Origin: Solanum dulcamara
Lineage: Eukaryota; Streptophyta; Magnoliopsida; Solanales; Solanaceae
Direction of reading: 5' to 3'
NCBI RefSeq assembly: GCF_947179165.1
Contig: NC_077243.1
Span: 30,084,001-30,148,000 of the forward strand
DNA: 64,000 nucleotides
The stretch's first letter is position 1; the number at the start of each line of letters is the position of its first letter. The position numbers and the translations under genes were made by a program. The notes beneath the pieces were generated by a model. That model saw only the letters and a program-made list of their open reading frames with translations. It ran no database searches and was not told the origin of the DNA. Below are positions 10,243 through 22,559 of the stretch, one piece after another.

Positions 10243-11045
10243 ATAAAATGCTAGTACTTATACTTACTTGATTGATTCATTTGAATTGTGACATATTAGA
10301 CTTGTACATTTTAATTAGTTTATCTTATTTTAAGAGTACTCAAGGTATATATTATTTCTATAAATATTTGGAGTATTTTTTAATTAAAAGTGATATTTGT
10401 GTTGGAATTGTGCATACTAAGAAATTATTTGCTTGTGTTTAGAGTATCTAAATTGTTAGAATTAAATCTTATTGATATTTTGAGACTTGAATAAATAATG
10501 AGTAGATGTGACAAATGTTATTGTGTCACATTTATTGACAATTTCTCTATATATTGAAAGTATTTTTCGTTGAGAAATAAAGATGAATCCTTTGATATCT
10601 TTTAATATTTTATTAATGTGCCCTTGATATATTGATTATGTTTGAATTCCTTCCTAACGTCGGTAAATTATCTTTCTATATTTAAATTGAAGCGCTTTTA
10701 TGTTTGTGCATGTTAATGGACATGAGTTTTATGCTTCGTGGTGGTATAGTAATTTAGTTATGCTTACTGTTTGACAGAATGCTTTAAAGGTCATTAGTTA
10801 ACAATTTATTGAATTGGCTAATTGATCATATATGGATTGCTTTTAATATATATAAACTTGTATGTTGCATATAAAATTGAAAATTTCATGAATTGTGGAA
10901 AAGTTATTCTCCTATTTATGAAATATTTGAAAATGTAGGGGTCTCTTGCTAAGATTGAGCTACATGATCCTAAGAAAAGAAAAATAAGATCTATGTTTTG
11001 ATCATATGTTAATACAATATTGCATATGTGGTGTGCGTTGGTACA
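10243..11045. other. AT-rich stretch, nothing recognised
   Basis: I see no coding sequence, target duplications or terminal repeats here, apart from the 25-bp echo of the upstream tandem duplication at 10441-10465. It may be the original target DNA into which the surrounding LTR pieces were inserted. Confidence 0.5.
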
Positions 11046-11846
11046 TGTCACGATCTAAAATTGGACATAATGACACTTATCCATTCCCACCGGATAAGTC
11101 ATCCTAAACCCAATATTTGTGGAATAAAATGCAAAAACAGTTTAAAATAGATAGATAATAGACAAAAACAGAAATCTTAGTCAACTACAAAATCCACCAA
11201 GGACTGATTGTCACATGTACAAGCCCCTAAATACAATGATACTGATATAAATACAAGTTTCAAATCTTTGTATCTCGAATAGAACAAAGTAAAAGTAAAC
11301 AGGAACAAGAAAGATCATCGGCATCAACACCTACCTCTCAAGTCTCCTCCAATAAGCCTTGGATGAACGAAAGAAAACTGGGTCACTATACAGGCTCAAA
11401 ATCTACACAAGTGTAGTTAGCAAGCTGTGAGTACCAACAACGCTGTACCCATGAAGTAAACAACCAAGAATAAGAAAAGCTAATAGAATGCAAGTGCTCC
11501 TGTCATACCAATCAAACCCCTCAAATTACAACCGGCATAGAAATCAACCTAGTCTAATATTTCTGACGGTACAAGTATATATATATATATCATCATCATC
11601 AATAATACAACTTAAGTCTCAGTCAAATCACACCAATTAATAGTATAAATCACAAGAATATCAGGAGTAAATAGTGCACAAATGGCAAAAGATGTATGAT
11701 GCATTGTAGTGCAATGCAATGTCACGTATAGTGATGCATATCTATCCTAATGATACTATCTGCTGACTAGTAGGCCAGAACCCATTGGAGGCACACATGG
11801 ACCATGTATCCGTCGGAGCCATTTTCCTTCAACATAAATATTATTA

Positions 11847-12005
11847 TACCCCGCACTTTTGTACCTTGAAACGTGTTCCTAACCTTCTTGAAAGTGGCCA
11901 TGTGACCCCTGTTCTCTACACACTTATCAAAATGCCTCTAAGGAAGGGAGGATGTGATGATCCATAATAGGGAAGGTTGTAAATAGGGAAGGTTGTAAAT
12001 AGGGT
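11847..12005 (+). mobile_element. 5' fragment of a family-S LTR
   Basis: The stretch starting TATTATACCCCGCAC and including CTTCTTGAAAGTGGCC and AAGGAAGGGAGGATGTG parallels the first roughly 150 bp of the solo LTR at 35290-38539. It lies on the plus strand between the left LTR and the interior of the LARD-like element and is probably a nested, truncated insertion. Next to it, GGGAAGGTTGTAAATA is repeated twice in tandem. Confidence 0.55.
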
Positions 12006-14126
12006 TATCATCATTATTTCTTGGCCAAACATCCACAACATATTAACTTTTACCTTAAATCAAACTTCTCAAAGAAAGATTTCATCAAACTCTTTTACAA
12101 CCGAAATTAATAAACTCCACAACTTAAACCATGCATATGTTCTTACAAATTCTCAGTAATCGACATAATTGATTATTCCTTACCTTACCATTTCGTACCT
12201 TGACAAAAACTAACCACCCAAATTTTTATTTATGATGCAAAACTTGAATGTCAATTCAAATCGTGTAAATAGATCCCCTTATCATTCAACATTAGCCTAT
12301 ACCTTGAAGATTTCATGTAATCACATACCTCAGCTTATCATCAAATACTTTTACGTTGATCTTACCTTGTCCCTCATTAGGAACCCAAATTATGCCAGCC
12401 GTCATACTCGAGACAACTATAGAACTTACTACAATGCTTGATATGAACATCCGTAGACTCCTCTCTCGAAGCATGCTCAACTTGACTGATGAACACCAGA
12501 TACTATTTTCATAACCAGAACCAAACGGACGAAGCTACGTGTTTCTGAATCCAACTTTCCAACATCATTGAAGTTAAATCCTTGAACTCTGCAATCAAAG
12601 TAAGTATTCTTGTCCTTGCCTTATTCTGAAGGCCAAACTACATCCCACTAATTCTCCCAATCATAAGTCAAAACTCTTTTCAATTCTACTCGAGTGGTTC
12701 CCAACACATCATACAAATTTCCATATAACTATGCTACTCATCAAGTGGGAAACCGCAACCTTAGATACTCGCACGTCAACATTATCATACTGGATCCCCT
12801 TAACCAAAAGTCATCACCATATAGTTGCATCCTAACCTGAGTCCATCTCCAACTACTATTACCATGCTCAGCGACCCTTGCCATTATCACAAAGTTAACC
12901 TTATCATCTATGTGATACCTCAAACTTGTTATACTGTCTAATCCTATGAATTAACCTATTCCCATATGTATTCTCTCGCTGGTACACTTAATTTCCTTCA
13001 CATAAGTATACTTGATGGAACTTTCTTTACCTATAAACTTATCCTTTCAATGTCAATCCACTATTTTTGGCTCATAAAGAACTCACTAATCCCCAGTTAG
13101 ACCCTCAAAATACACATCACCATCCAAATACATTAATACCCCACCAAAGATCCACCACTAGAACACGCCATATCCACCAAAAAGATCATCTCCAGATGGT
13201 CTACACCTTTCTACCCATTACGGAACTGCCATACATTACTAAAACATTTCAATTTCCAGCAAAAATGATATGCATTTTTTCGTAGGCCAGGTCGATAGCA
13301 GAAGCAACACAACCTAGAACCTCACCTAAGTAAACACGGGTATAGTGGCAATAGATGTATCATAACTCTTCGTGATATACACCTACTCTATAAAATTATC
13401 ATAAAAAATTCTGATCTCAATTGACATAACATCATCATCATACACTATGAAACCCATACTTTTATGAAGAATTTCATAGACTGTAGTTCCTAAAGGTACA
13501 GTGCTCACAATATAGCCATTCCCCTAATTATATCATTCTTAATTGTCAAACAACTTCAAATATCGAATAAGCCACACAAGTGCTATTTTCCATTATTGAA
13601 TCACAACATAGCCAATCCCCTAATTATAACATTCTTCATTGTCAAACCACTTCAGATATCGAATAAGCCACACAAGTGCTATTTTCCATTACTGTATAAC
13701 CAGACAGGATGAGATGTTCATGCAGTCTCTCAACCATTATTCCCCTTTCAATACCATATCCTCAAAACATATCACTGAACCACAACCTCACTCATTACTT
13801 TTGGATCATAGAGCATTCCAAGTCTGAGCATACATTATTTCCATAAGTATATCGCTTCCACCTCAGTACCGAATCTAACATTAAAACCAAGCGATGATAT
13901 CTCAACTACACACATGCAAGACCAAGCATGAGTCATCAATATAAGAGAGAGGACAGAGTGAAGCGATAGGAATTAGATTTGATCAAGGACGCACGATAGA
14001 AAATCAAGAAGTAAACATCTTTCCAAACAGTTTTCATAGCCTCCCGAAGATAAGTACATACGTCTCCATACCGATCATCGAGTATCTACCTAGACTTGAC
14101 TTGTACACGTGAGACCTATGAACCTG
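12006..14126. other. Interior of the LARD-like element, non-coding
   Basis: This 2.1-kb stretch holds only short open frames on both strands without recognisable motifs. It includes a tandem duplication with a 96-bp offset (13512-13594 and 13608-13692), both copies running from ATAGCC through GCCACACAAGTGCTATTTTC. A gag remnant was looked for on the minus strand and not found. Confidence 0.5.
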
Positions 14127-14142
14127 AGGCTCTGATATCATT
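14127..14142 (-). other. Primer-binding site of the LARD-like element
   Basis: Immediately inside the right LTR the minus strand reads AAATGATATCAGAGCC. It differs at one base from TGGTATCAGAGCC, the usual complement of the initiator methionine tRNA 3' end in plant LTR elements. Confidence 0.75.
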
Positions 14143-14672
14143 TGTCATGACCCAAAATCAGACGTGATATCACTTATCTATTCCCATTATACAAGCTAGA
14201 CTAAACCTAATATTTGCATAATAAAATGTGAAAATAGTTTAAAATAGATAGATAATAGACAAAAATGAAAATCTTGGTCAACTACAAAATCCCCCACGGA
14301 CTGGTTGTCACATGTACAAGCCCCTAAATATAATAATACTAAAATAAATATAAATCTCAAATTTTTGTCTCTCGAATAGAGCAAAGTAAAAATAAAGAGG
14401 AACAAGAAAGATCGCCGGCATCAACACCTACATCTCAAGTCTCCTCTAATAAGCCTTGGATGAACGAAAGAAAACTGGATCACTGTCTAGGCTCAGAACC
14501 TACACAAGTGTACTTAGCAAGAGTGAGTACCTACAACGTGGTACCCAGGAAGTAAACAACTTAGACTAAGTAAAGCTAATATAATGCAAGTACTCCTGTC
14601 ATACCAACCGAACCCCTCATACTACAACCTACAGAGAAATCAACGCAGTCTAACAATTCTAACAACACAAGT

Positions 14673-15074
14673 GTGAGAAATCAACGCAGTCAACTTTTTC
14701 ATAGAATTTCTCAAAACCAACCTTCAATACTAATCAAAAATAACTCGGAGCAACTATTAAGAGGAGTAAAATGGTCATTTTTTAAAAGTTCCAATAATGA
14801 CCTTCAGCGTCTTTACAATATATATGATATTCCATTGTCATATGATTTAATATAAATTAAACATTTGATTGTACTTGAGGGGTACAATAAATGATAGGAA
14901 GTAGATTTCAAAATCCATATGTGGTTGTCAAGCAATAATAATTGTTCTGAAAAATAAATTTCTTCATTGGCAATTTGAGACATAATGTGATAAGAATATT
15001 GAATTGAGAAGAATTGTTTACGTAAATAAATAATGTGTAGTCGGAGGTGAATCTAATTAATTCACTAACTAAAT
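14673..15074. other. AT-rich spacer, nothing recognised
   Basis: This is unannotated sequence between the truncated 5' LTR of the LARD-like element and the target duplication of the next LTR. A short phrase (AGAAATCAACGCAGTC) occurs twice around 14634-14693 at the break. Confidence 0.45.
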
Positions 15075-15079
15075 GAAAA

Positions 15080-18000
15080 TCATGATGACACCTACTATCA
15101 ACCCACCAGTAGGTAAGCTTAACCCCATAGTCCAAAACCATAGGCAACGCACCATCACAAGCGGAAGAAAAGAAATGAATAATAATATTAATAACAAGAA
15201 AAGAGAATGAGAACAATATAATAAGATAACCCCCTAGACCTAGTATCAGTCGGTAGTCGAGACACTAGACCAAATAAGAAAGTACAAGGATTATACATAT
15301 ACAATATTAGTAATAATAATACAGACTATCTCTGAATACCAAATAGAGACTAGTCTAAGCCAAAATAGAATGAGATAGGCAACTCCAAAAGCCAAGAGTT
15401 CACCCAGGTCTCCAAAATGCAAGAGATGCTTTATACGATGTCCAAATCAGTAGTGAAAACCCGTACTATGATCTGCAGGTTGCAGAAGTGTAGTATGAGT
15501 ACCAACAAGTTGCACTCAGTAGGCATCGACCGACTGAGCTCCAAAGATAAAGCAAGTATAAAGATCATGTAAGCAAGGAGTATATATCATAAGTAACTAA
15601 CATGAATAATGCGGAAACCTGCAGTAAGAAACATCAGATATAAGAAAAGGAGAGAATGGAAGACACATAAGGACGTACCTGTTGGCGCTATCCCAATACC
15701 TAAGCACGGCGACACACTACGAAAGGGGGAACAACTAAGTGACAGCCTACTAACCGAAGTAAACATAAATATCATAAGGGCCCAAAGGACCATATCAACT
15801 AAATCCATGCACAAAAAGATGGATCAATAAGAATAAGGGCAGTAACTACCTTCAAACAAAAGACCACCCTTTATACCACCACAAGTTCACAAATAGTAAG
15901 TCAATACCTCCCGAGCCCCCGTGTGTCCATTAAGTTCACTCACAAACAAGTAAACCTGTACGACAATGCATATATGAATGAAAGTCATGCAGTAAATCCA
16001 GTAGTACCATCAATTCCAAGTGCCTCATACAAAGATATATCCATCTACTTCCAGTCCCGGCCAGGAAGTAGGACCCATGCACCACTATAGGATTGCCATG
16101 AGGGGATTAGGAATGCCCCTATATACCTGTCTGTTCCCAATCCAGGTCTTATATCAATCTATATTCAATCATAAAATCCACTCCGCCGTGATGACCTGAG
16201 ACAAATAGTCAAATCAATATAGAAAGGGTCAGAAATCTCTATGATCAGGCCAGTATCGTGAAAAAAAAATAAGCGCATCCTCGATGCCTTAAATAAATAT
16301 ATTAAAAAGAGTGTATCCTTGATGCCTCAAATCCGTATCATAAAATGATCGCATCCTCGATGCCTCCAGTCCACTGAAAATAGTAGTAATAAAGGTAGTA
16401 CAACCCCATTCGAAAATTAGTATAAAATAGTTTGGGTTACAACCCAGCTTTCTCAAATCAATGCCAAGAATCAATGCATGTATCGGGATCGACTACATCC
16501 GTGAGAAAACAATGATCCAATACAATGGATGCCATTACCAACACCCAAACAACACTTACAATCACATACAATAGTGACTCCACAAGCACCTTACCCTTTA
16601 GAGCATGCAAACAAGTCTCACAAATATAACCGACCTCAAATCAAGGCCTAAAGCTCAAATCTACTCCTCTAACTTAATCACACAGCCCAAAAGGGAACTC
16701 AACCATAACTGGGTAACAAGGAGGAGGAAAATCAGGAAACAAGTGCTTAGCTAGATAATCAATACTTCCAGATCCACCTAGGAAATATCACCTCAAGATT
16801 CATAACCACAGATGGACCCACCAAACAGCGACAAGAAAGCATAGTGGATTCTAGCTCTAAATCCAGAAATGGGATCCAATAACCATTCACAAGCCTAACC
16901 GGGTGAAAATATCTACACCGAGGCTTCAAGATAGGTTCTATAATAGTGAAGGACACTAAGTATCATAACTTCCAGCTAACAATGGCTACATCAACTAAGT
17001 TTCATCCCGAAATCAATCCTTAGGCGGAACTTCACCAATTATCATAAACACCGAACAAGACACCTAAAATGGGCTAACCAAGGCCAAACTAAGGCATAAT
17101 CATTAATCTTACCAAATAGACTGGGGGTCTCATACAAGCAACCTAACCTAAGGCTCATATCGGGATAAAGAAGAAAGAAACTGGGAATTGAGCCTAACCC
17201 GTCACATACAATCCAAACTATAAGCTATTTATACTAAACAACATCTTATAAAGCTCAATCAAAAGAAAAGAGACCGTAGCCTACATCGAAGCCGAACACA
17301 GACTATCCAAGTCCACTTCCCCATAGCTTTTTGCTCAAAAAATAACTCCAAATGCCTCTACGCTATCAAAATATTGATCATCTGGTCCATACAAACATTT
17401 TAACACTAAACTCATATTTTTTTAGAGATGGAGTCAAAATTAGGTCTAAAATAGGATTGTGGGACCCGCGATAGGAATCTTGAAAAGGACTCCGTGAAAA
17501 GGTCCTAAACACATTATTGAGTTTGTACTCCAAAATGGGGTATAACTTTAGGCTCAAAATGAGAGAAAACAATCCAACAAATATTTTCACCATTAAAGCC
17601 CTAACTAAACTTGGGTAGCCCCTTTGGGAAAAAAATTACCTCACTACAGTTATTTCTGAAGCTCCCCGAAAACTCTCACACGTATCCAAGATCACCACGA
17701 ACATTCAGGACTTGAAATTGCCTAAATCGGAAATCCCACTCTTAAGAAATTGCATTTTGAAGTTTGGGGAAAAATGATGAAAACGGGTCTTAAAGTGACT
17801 CTTTGATATCGTAAAAGTGAACCCAAAGGTCGCTAAAGCGAGACCCATGTCGCTAAAGCGATAGGTCGCTTTAGCGAAGGAAATGTCGCTTAAGCGACAA
17901 CCGCCTATGGTCGGCCAACGCTTTAGCGATGCCCTGGTTGCTTTAGCAACCAAGGGCTGCTTTAGCGACGATACCAGACTCAGCCATACCAGTTGAGTTT

Positions 18001-18606
18001 TAGAAAAGGGCAAGCCTCCGACGGCGTGCTCGGAATTTATTTGGAATCCCATGCGCACAAACAGACTATGCTACCCTACCAAATTCGACATTCCAAACTC
18101 AACTACATAGTCGAAATTTCCATCTGAGATCATCTTGAAAAAAATATGGGTCCCATACCTAAGCATAATTATTTTTACCAATTCTACAAAGAGGCTCGAA
18201 ATGAGATCTGAAGCATCGGGACATAAATGAAAGGTCGTTCCAGACTAGACTCAATATTCTGAAGCTAACCGTGCTGTCGAAATTTTAATCTGAGCATGTT
18301 TTCCTAGAATGTTGATCGAAGTAAACCTTAGGCAAGATTTCAAAGGCTATAGCACCAAATGGCCTCAAACTCACATTAATTACCTCGATAATCGTGCTGA
18401 CCATGTTACTAGCCTAATTTGTCTATTACGGAGCTGATAGAACCATCAAAATTCTGTTCTAAGGTATTTTCCTAGTGTTTTGACCAAATTCAACCATTCA
18501 ATTTCTAAGAGCTCCAAAATAGATAATCAACCATAAAACTCAAACGAATGACCAGACGACCGAACTGTTAGGGAGAACAAGTCATAAATGGCTTGGGGTC
18601 GCTACA
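15080..18606 (-). mobile_element. Solo LTR of the TCGC-dyad family, minus strand
   Basis: Read on the minus strand, this 3.5-kb LTR starts TGTAGCGACCCC at 18606 and ends ...GTGTCATCATGA at 15080. GAAAA flanks it at 15075-15079 and 18607-18611, a candidate 5-bp target duplication. It aligns with the plus-strand fragment at 8162-10242, and the two share the region around the palindromes, the GTAGGGTAG motif and the ACCTACTGGTGGG end. The 3' end is TGA rather than CA, so the exact boundary is less certain than the start. Three units containing GCATCCTCGATGCC or near variants repeat at 16270-16370. No coding sequence, PBS or PPT is present, hence solo LTR. Confidence 0.6.
17828..17980. repeat. 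Cluster of GTCGCTWWAGCGAC palindromes (minus-strand LTR)
   Basis: Seven dyads or near-dyads occur in about 150 bp. Examples are GGTCGCTAAAGCGA, TGTCGCTAAAGCGA, GGTCGCTTTAGCGA and the perfect TGTCGCTTAAGCGACA; the last three are degraded (ACGCTTTAGCG, TTGCTTTAGCAA, TGCTTTAGCGAC). This is the counterpart of the cluster at 8721-8841. Confidence 0.85.
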
Positions 18607-18681
18607 GAAAATCTCTAAATGTAAAAAATGTCAGAGGAGGATGAAAATGATCTGGATGGTCATTATAGGATGCAATTGATT

Positions 18682-18727
18682 TAAGTGGGAATTGGCTTAA
18701 GTATTTGTAGCCAACCATTAGCACAAT
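18682..18727 (+). repeat. 46-bp direct repeat, left border of the Tat complex
   Basis: This 46-bp stretch, starting TAAGTGGGAA and ending AGCACAAT, ends exactly at the first LTR (TG at 18728). It matches 30943-30988 at 41 of 46 positions in the same orientation. Confidence 0.8.
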
Positions 18728-19224
18728 TGTAGACATTGAAATTTTATCGAACTCTACAAGACGCGTCCTATTTCAGTTAGGGTTTCTTGGAGGCTACTCT
18801 ACCCTAAACCCTAATTCATGCCTATATGAAGGGTATTATATTCTCTTGGAAAGGCATCTCAAAAATTTCATAAATTCATGGAATATTCATAAAGAGATCA
18901 AAATATGTCAAACTCTTCTTGATAATCATATTATTCAAGAAGATCCACAAATCCTCTAATAGAGATCAAGTTCAAGTCATCCTGGTTAGATCGATAAATA
19001 CGCCATTAACAGCCCTCGAATCACCATGGAGATCAAACTCAAATCATCCTAAATTGAGAAATATACCACTAACGGCCCTCGAATCCTGGAGAAATCTTAC
19101 AAAAGAAAAATCAAGAGAGGAACAAAATTGTACCCATATTATTTTATTAATAAAATATTTTTGTTTCTTCTGATTTTATTTATGGTTGATTTATTTTTTC
19201 TTTATTTAAAATTTATTAAAAACA
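18728..19224 (+). repeat. LTR1 (type I LTR)
   Basis: It starts TGTAGACATTGAAATTTTAT, contains GCCTATATGAAGGG in the TATA position, and ends ATTAAAAACA just before a PBS-like AATTGGCATGCCCAGTGGG. It is 497 bp long and collinear with LTR2, LTR3, LTR4 and LTR5. Confidence 0.75.
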
Positions 19225-19389
19225 AATTGGCATGCCCAGTGGGACCATATCTACCATTCATCTTTTCTCTCACAAATCAAATATGCAAATCTGAAGCCAT
19301 AAAATTGCAAAGGTGGAAGAATGAACTTCAATCCTAGTCTTTGAGCTTCATCAAGTGTACATTCCAACAAGTTATGAAGTAGGGGTATT
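19225..19389 (+). other. Miniature internal region (PBS to PPT, 165 bp)
   Basis: It starts AATTGGCATGCCCAGTGGG (PBS-like), carries GCAAAGGTGGAAGAATGA, and ends with a purine-rich AAGTAGGGG next to LTR2. Related 160-170-bp segments occur at 25326-25485 and, inverted, at 28006-28175. It cannot code for a retroelement protein; it keeps just the priming sites. Confidence 0.7.
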
Positions 19390-19836
19390 TCTAGACATCG
19401 AAATTTTTTAGGACTCTACAAGCTAAGACGAAACCTATTTTAGTTAGGATTTCTTGGAGGCTACTGTGTCCTAAACCTTAATTTATTCCTATATAAAGGG
19501 TATTATATTCCCTTGAAAAGATATCTCGAATATTTCGTAAATTCATGAAATATTCATGTAGAGATCAAAATATGTCAAACTCTTCTTGATAATCAAATAA
19601 TTCAAGAAGATTCACAGATCCTTCGATCAAATTCAAATCATCCTGATTCGAGAAATGCTCCATTAATGATCCTTTGAGAAATACACCACTAACAACCCTG
19701 AAATCATGGAGAAATACAGAGAGAAGAATCATGAAAACAAACATATTTGTACCCACATATTTTATTAATAAATTATTTTTCTTCATATTTTAGTTGTGAT
19801 TACAATTTATTTTCTATTGCATTAAAATTTTCTGCA
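19390..19836 (+). repeat. LTR2 (type I LTR)
   Basis: It starts TCTAGACATCG, has a clear TATA box (TATATAAA, 19490-19497), and ends near TTTTCTGCA before AATTGGCACGCCTAGTGGG. It serves as the left LTR of the gag-bearing element. Confidence 0.7.
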
Positions 19837-20057
19837 AGAAAATTGGCACGCCTAGTGGGAATTTGTTTCACAAGTTTTAAATATTCTTGTTTCACAAATT
19901 CTCACTTGATAAGTAGGACAATCTTTACCTCTCATCGCTTCTCTTCAAAAATCAAAGTTCAAGAACACTGATATGGCTTTCAAAAAGGTTAATCTGCATC
20001 CGTATTCGCAAAAACTGTTGAATCTAATTCTCTCTTCAAGATTTTAAAAATATCAGT

Positions 20058-21428
20058 ATGGCCGCAATGAATATCGAGGTTGTTAACTCCATAAATGACT
20101 TGAAAGTTGCCATAGATATTATCGACCAAATTAAAAGAAGTAAAGCTGAAATATTGGGACAACAAGTGCTTCAAGCACACTCCAAGATATCTCATATTTC
20201 CGATTTATCTTTTCTAAAAGAAGAAATATCCTTTCTGTATGTTCTAGAACAAAGGAAAAACATAGCCATGGTGGTAGAAAGAACTTTGGATCAATTAAGG
20301 TTTTCACAAGAACACCATCTTCGGTCTAATAATCCCTTCACATCGAAAGATGATGATATCTTGAGCACTAGATCTGCTCCGATCTTTTCTTATGTCACTT
20401 CTCAATCCAAGCTTTATTGTTGTGATGTGCCACATTATTATTCATCCTCTATGATGGTTGTGTAAGCAACGGTGATCTAAACTTCCACCGTAGAAGAAAA
20501 AACTTACAAATTTGACGAAAGTAGTTGAAGGCCTATCAAAGTACATTAAAGGTCAAGACGTCCAAATTACCAAGTTGAAAAATATGATGGAGAATATGGA
20601 CGAAGGAAAATCCACTCAATTATGTGCAAAGCTTCATGAGATGTAAGAGAAAAAAGAGTCATTCACAAAATAAGAAATAACGATCAAGGATTTCAAGTGT
20701 CTGTCGAAGGTTTGATTCGTGTTGACCAATTGAAAGACTTCATCATAGAGGCTATCAAAGATAAATCTAGGTCCACATCTAAATTTTCGCTCACATATAT
20801 AAAGCCGTGTTCCCAAAGAATGGATAACCTAAAGATACAAGCTGGATATCAACTTCCTTACATTAATTCAATGGCAAAGGAAATCTGAAACAACATGTAG
20901 CACACTATCGAAACTTTCAATAAAGCTGGAATATGTGGTGATTATCTTGTTAAGCAGTTTATTTGATCTCTTACTGGAATTGCTTTTGACTGGTACATAG
21001 ATCTTGAATCTAGTTCCATCGAGAGCTGGGAGCAGATGGAGCAGTAATTCCTTAAGTATTTCTATAGCATAAGGCGTGTTTTGAGTATGATAGAGCTGAC
21101 TAACGCCCGCCAAAGAAATGATGAGCAAGCTATTAACTTAGTCAATTGCTGTATGAGCTTTACCTTGAACTGTAAAGATCGCCTTAGTAAAACTTCTGGG
21201 ATTATAATATGCATCCAAGATATGCATTGGGATCTTCATTATATATTGCAAGGTATAAAACCTAAAATATTTGAAGAACTAACAACTCATGCTCATGATA
21301 TGGAACTGAGTATGGCTAGAAATGGAGATCAAAAGTTGTTTAACTTCGAGCCTTATGAAGAAAATATACATGATATTGAGGATGAGGAAAGGCTTTCATC
21401 TGAAATCGAAATTGAAGGGTCTATGTAA
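20058..21428 (+). pseudogene. Degenerate Ty3/Gypsy gag (probably Tat lineage)
   Basis: The gag would form the particle capsid that packages the element RNA. Three open blocks remain: 20058-20465 (135 residues; an N-terminal part with helical, charged sequence such as DLKVAIDIIDQIKRSKAEI), 20697-20888, and 20940-21428. The last carries the conserved capsid core: LTGIAFDWYIDLESSSIESW, RRVLSMIELTNARQRNDEQA, and GIKPKIFEELTTHAHDMELS. Stops lie between and inside the blocks (for example before SLTG and after SWEQMEQ). No zinc knuckle and no protease or polymerase follow. The reading frame closes at 21428 and minisatellite DNA begins within about 20 bp. It lies 220 bp after LTR2. Confidence 0.75.
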
Positions 21429-21439
21429 GTTGACATGAA

Positions 21440-22090
21440 CTTTGATGCACGAGCCTGAAATGCATGTCTTAAAGCTCATCAAATTCGAGCTAAATCTTTA
21501 AATTTCAAAGATCATCAAATTCATGGCAAATCTACATGTCTTGAAGCTTATCAATTTTGAGCTAAGTCTTCAAGTTATGAAGCTTCTCAAATTCAAGTTA
21601 AGTCTTCAAATGGTGCTCATCAAATTCTAGCAAAGTATTCAAGTAGAGATGCTCCTTGATGCACGAGCCTAAAATGCATGTCATAAAGCTCATTAAATTG
21701 GAGCTAAATCTTCATATCATGAAACTCATCATTTTGAGATAAGTCTTCAATTCATGAAGCTTCTCAAATTCAAGTTAAGTCTCCAAATGGTGATGTTCCT
21801 CAAATTTGAGCAAAATCCTTATGTTTCAAAGCTCATAAAATTCGAGCAAACTTTTCTAATTGAAATGCTCCTCGATGCATGAGCCTGAAATGCATGTCGT
21901 GAAGCTTATCAAATTTGAGCTAAGTATTCAATCACATTGCTCCCTAATGTACGATCCTAAACTACAAGTTATAAATCTCATCAAATTTGAGCCAAATCTT
22001 TAAGTTTTTTAAAAAAATCTTCAAAATCGAGTAATAGCTTGAAGTTACAAAAAAGCTCATGAAAATGAGTTAAATCTTCAAGTTGTTACT
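21440..22090 (+). repeat. Minisatellite A, higher-order period of about 215 bp
   Basis: Irregular subunits of about 30-37 bp built on AAGCTCATCAAATTCGAGC and AAATCTTCAAGT form a higher-order unit marked by GATGCACGAGCCTGAAATGC at 21444, 21658 and 21874. The same array lies inverted at 30150-30870. Tandem repeats between the coding part and the PPT are known in Tat/Ogre elements. Confidence 0.8.
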
Positions 22091-22559
22091 CTTGGTGCAC
22101 ATGTATTTAAATTCGTATGGTCCAAAAAGACTCACTAGGTTGACAACCTATAAACAAATGGCATAGACAAACTAGAAAATAAAAACTCACATATTTTACA
22201 TTGAAGTGTAATGTGAATGTATATTATTGCTTCAAAATTGCAAGAGTTTTTATACATCAACAATGATAAGTAAGGGATGAAAAAAAACTGCTGATATATC
22301 ATCCTATACAAAAAGCCTAAGTAGAAGAAAAAGATGAAAGATCAGATGCCAAGAAGTGGCTTGCCAACTCGTCTTAGATCCTTTATCAAGTTTGCATCAC
22401 CTCTTCATCAAACATCATCACTTTAAACATTTTTATGGATTGATGCAGACATAAGTGAGCCTCTATCTTCATCATGGAGGCATATTTTGAAGTCTAATTT
22501 ATGAAGTTGATGTGCTAAGTAGTTTCTCTCTGAAACAAGAACAGACTACACCAAAATCT

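Larger units (their letters stand above)
11046..14672 (-). mobile_element. Non-coding LTR element (LARD-like), minus strand
   Basis: Two direct repeats of about 520 bp, 11046-11570 and 14143-14672, stay collinear almost throughout. Both start, on the plus strand, with TGTCACGA or TGTCATGA. Read on the minus strand, the LTR at 14143 is followed directly by a primer-binding site (TGATATCAGAGCC, 14139-14127), fixing the orientation: 5' LTR on the right, 3' LTR on the left (reaching about 11844). The leader after the PBS resembles the untranslated leader of Gypsy elements. The roughly 2.1-kb interior has no gag or pol motif on either strand. The 5' LTR is cut short at about 14672, so the element is truncated. 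Confidence 0.65.
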
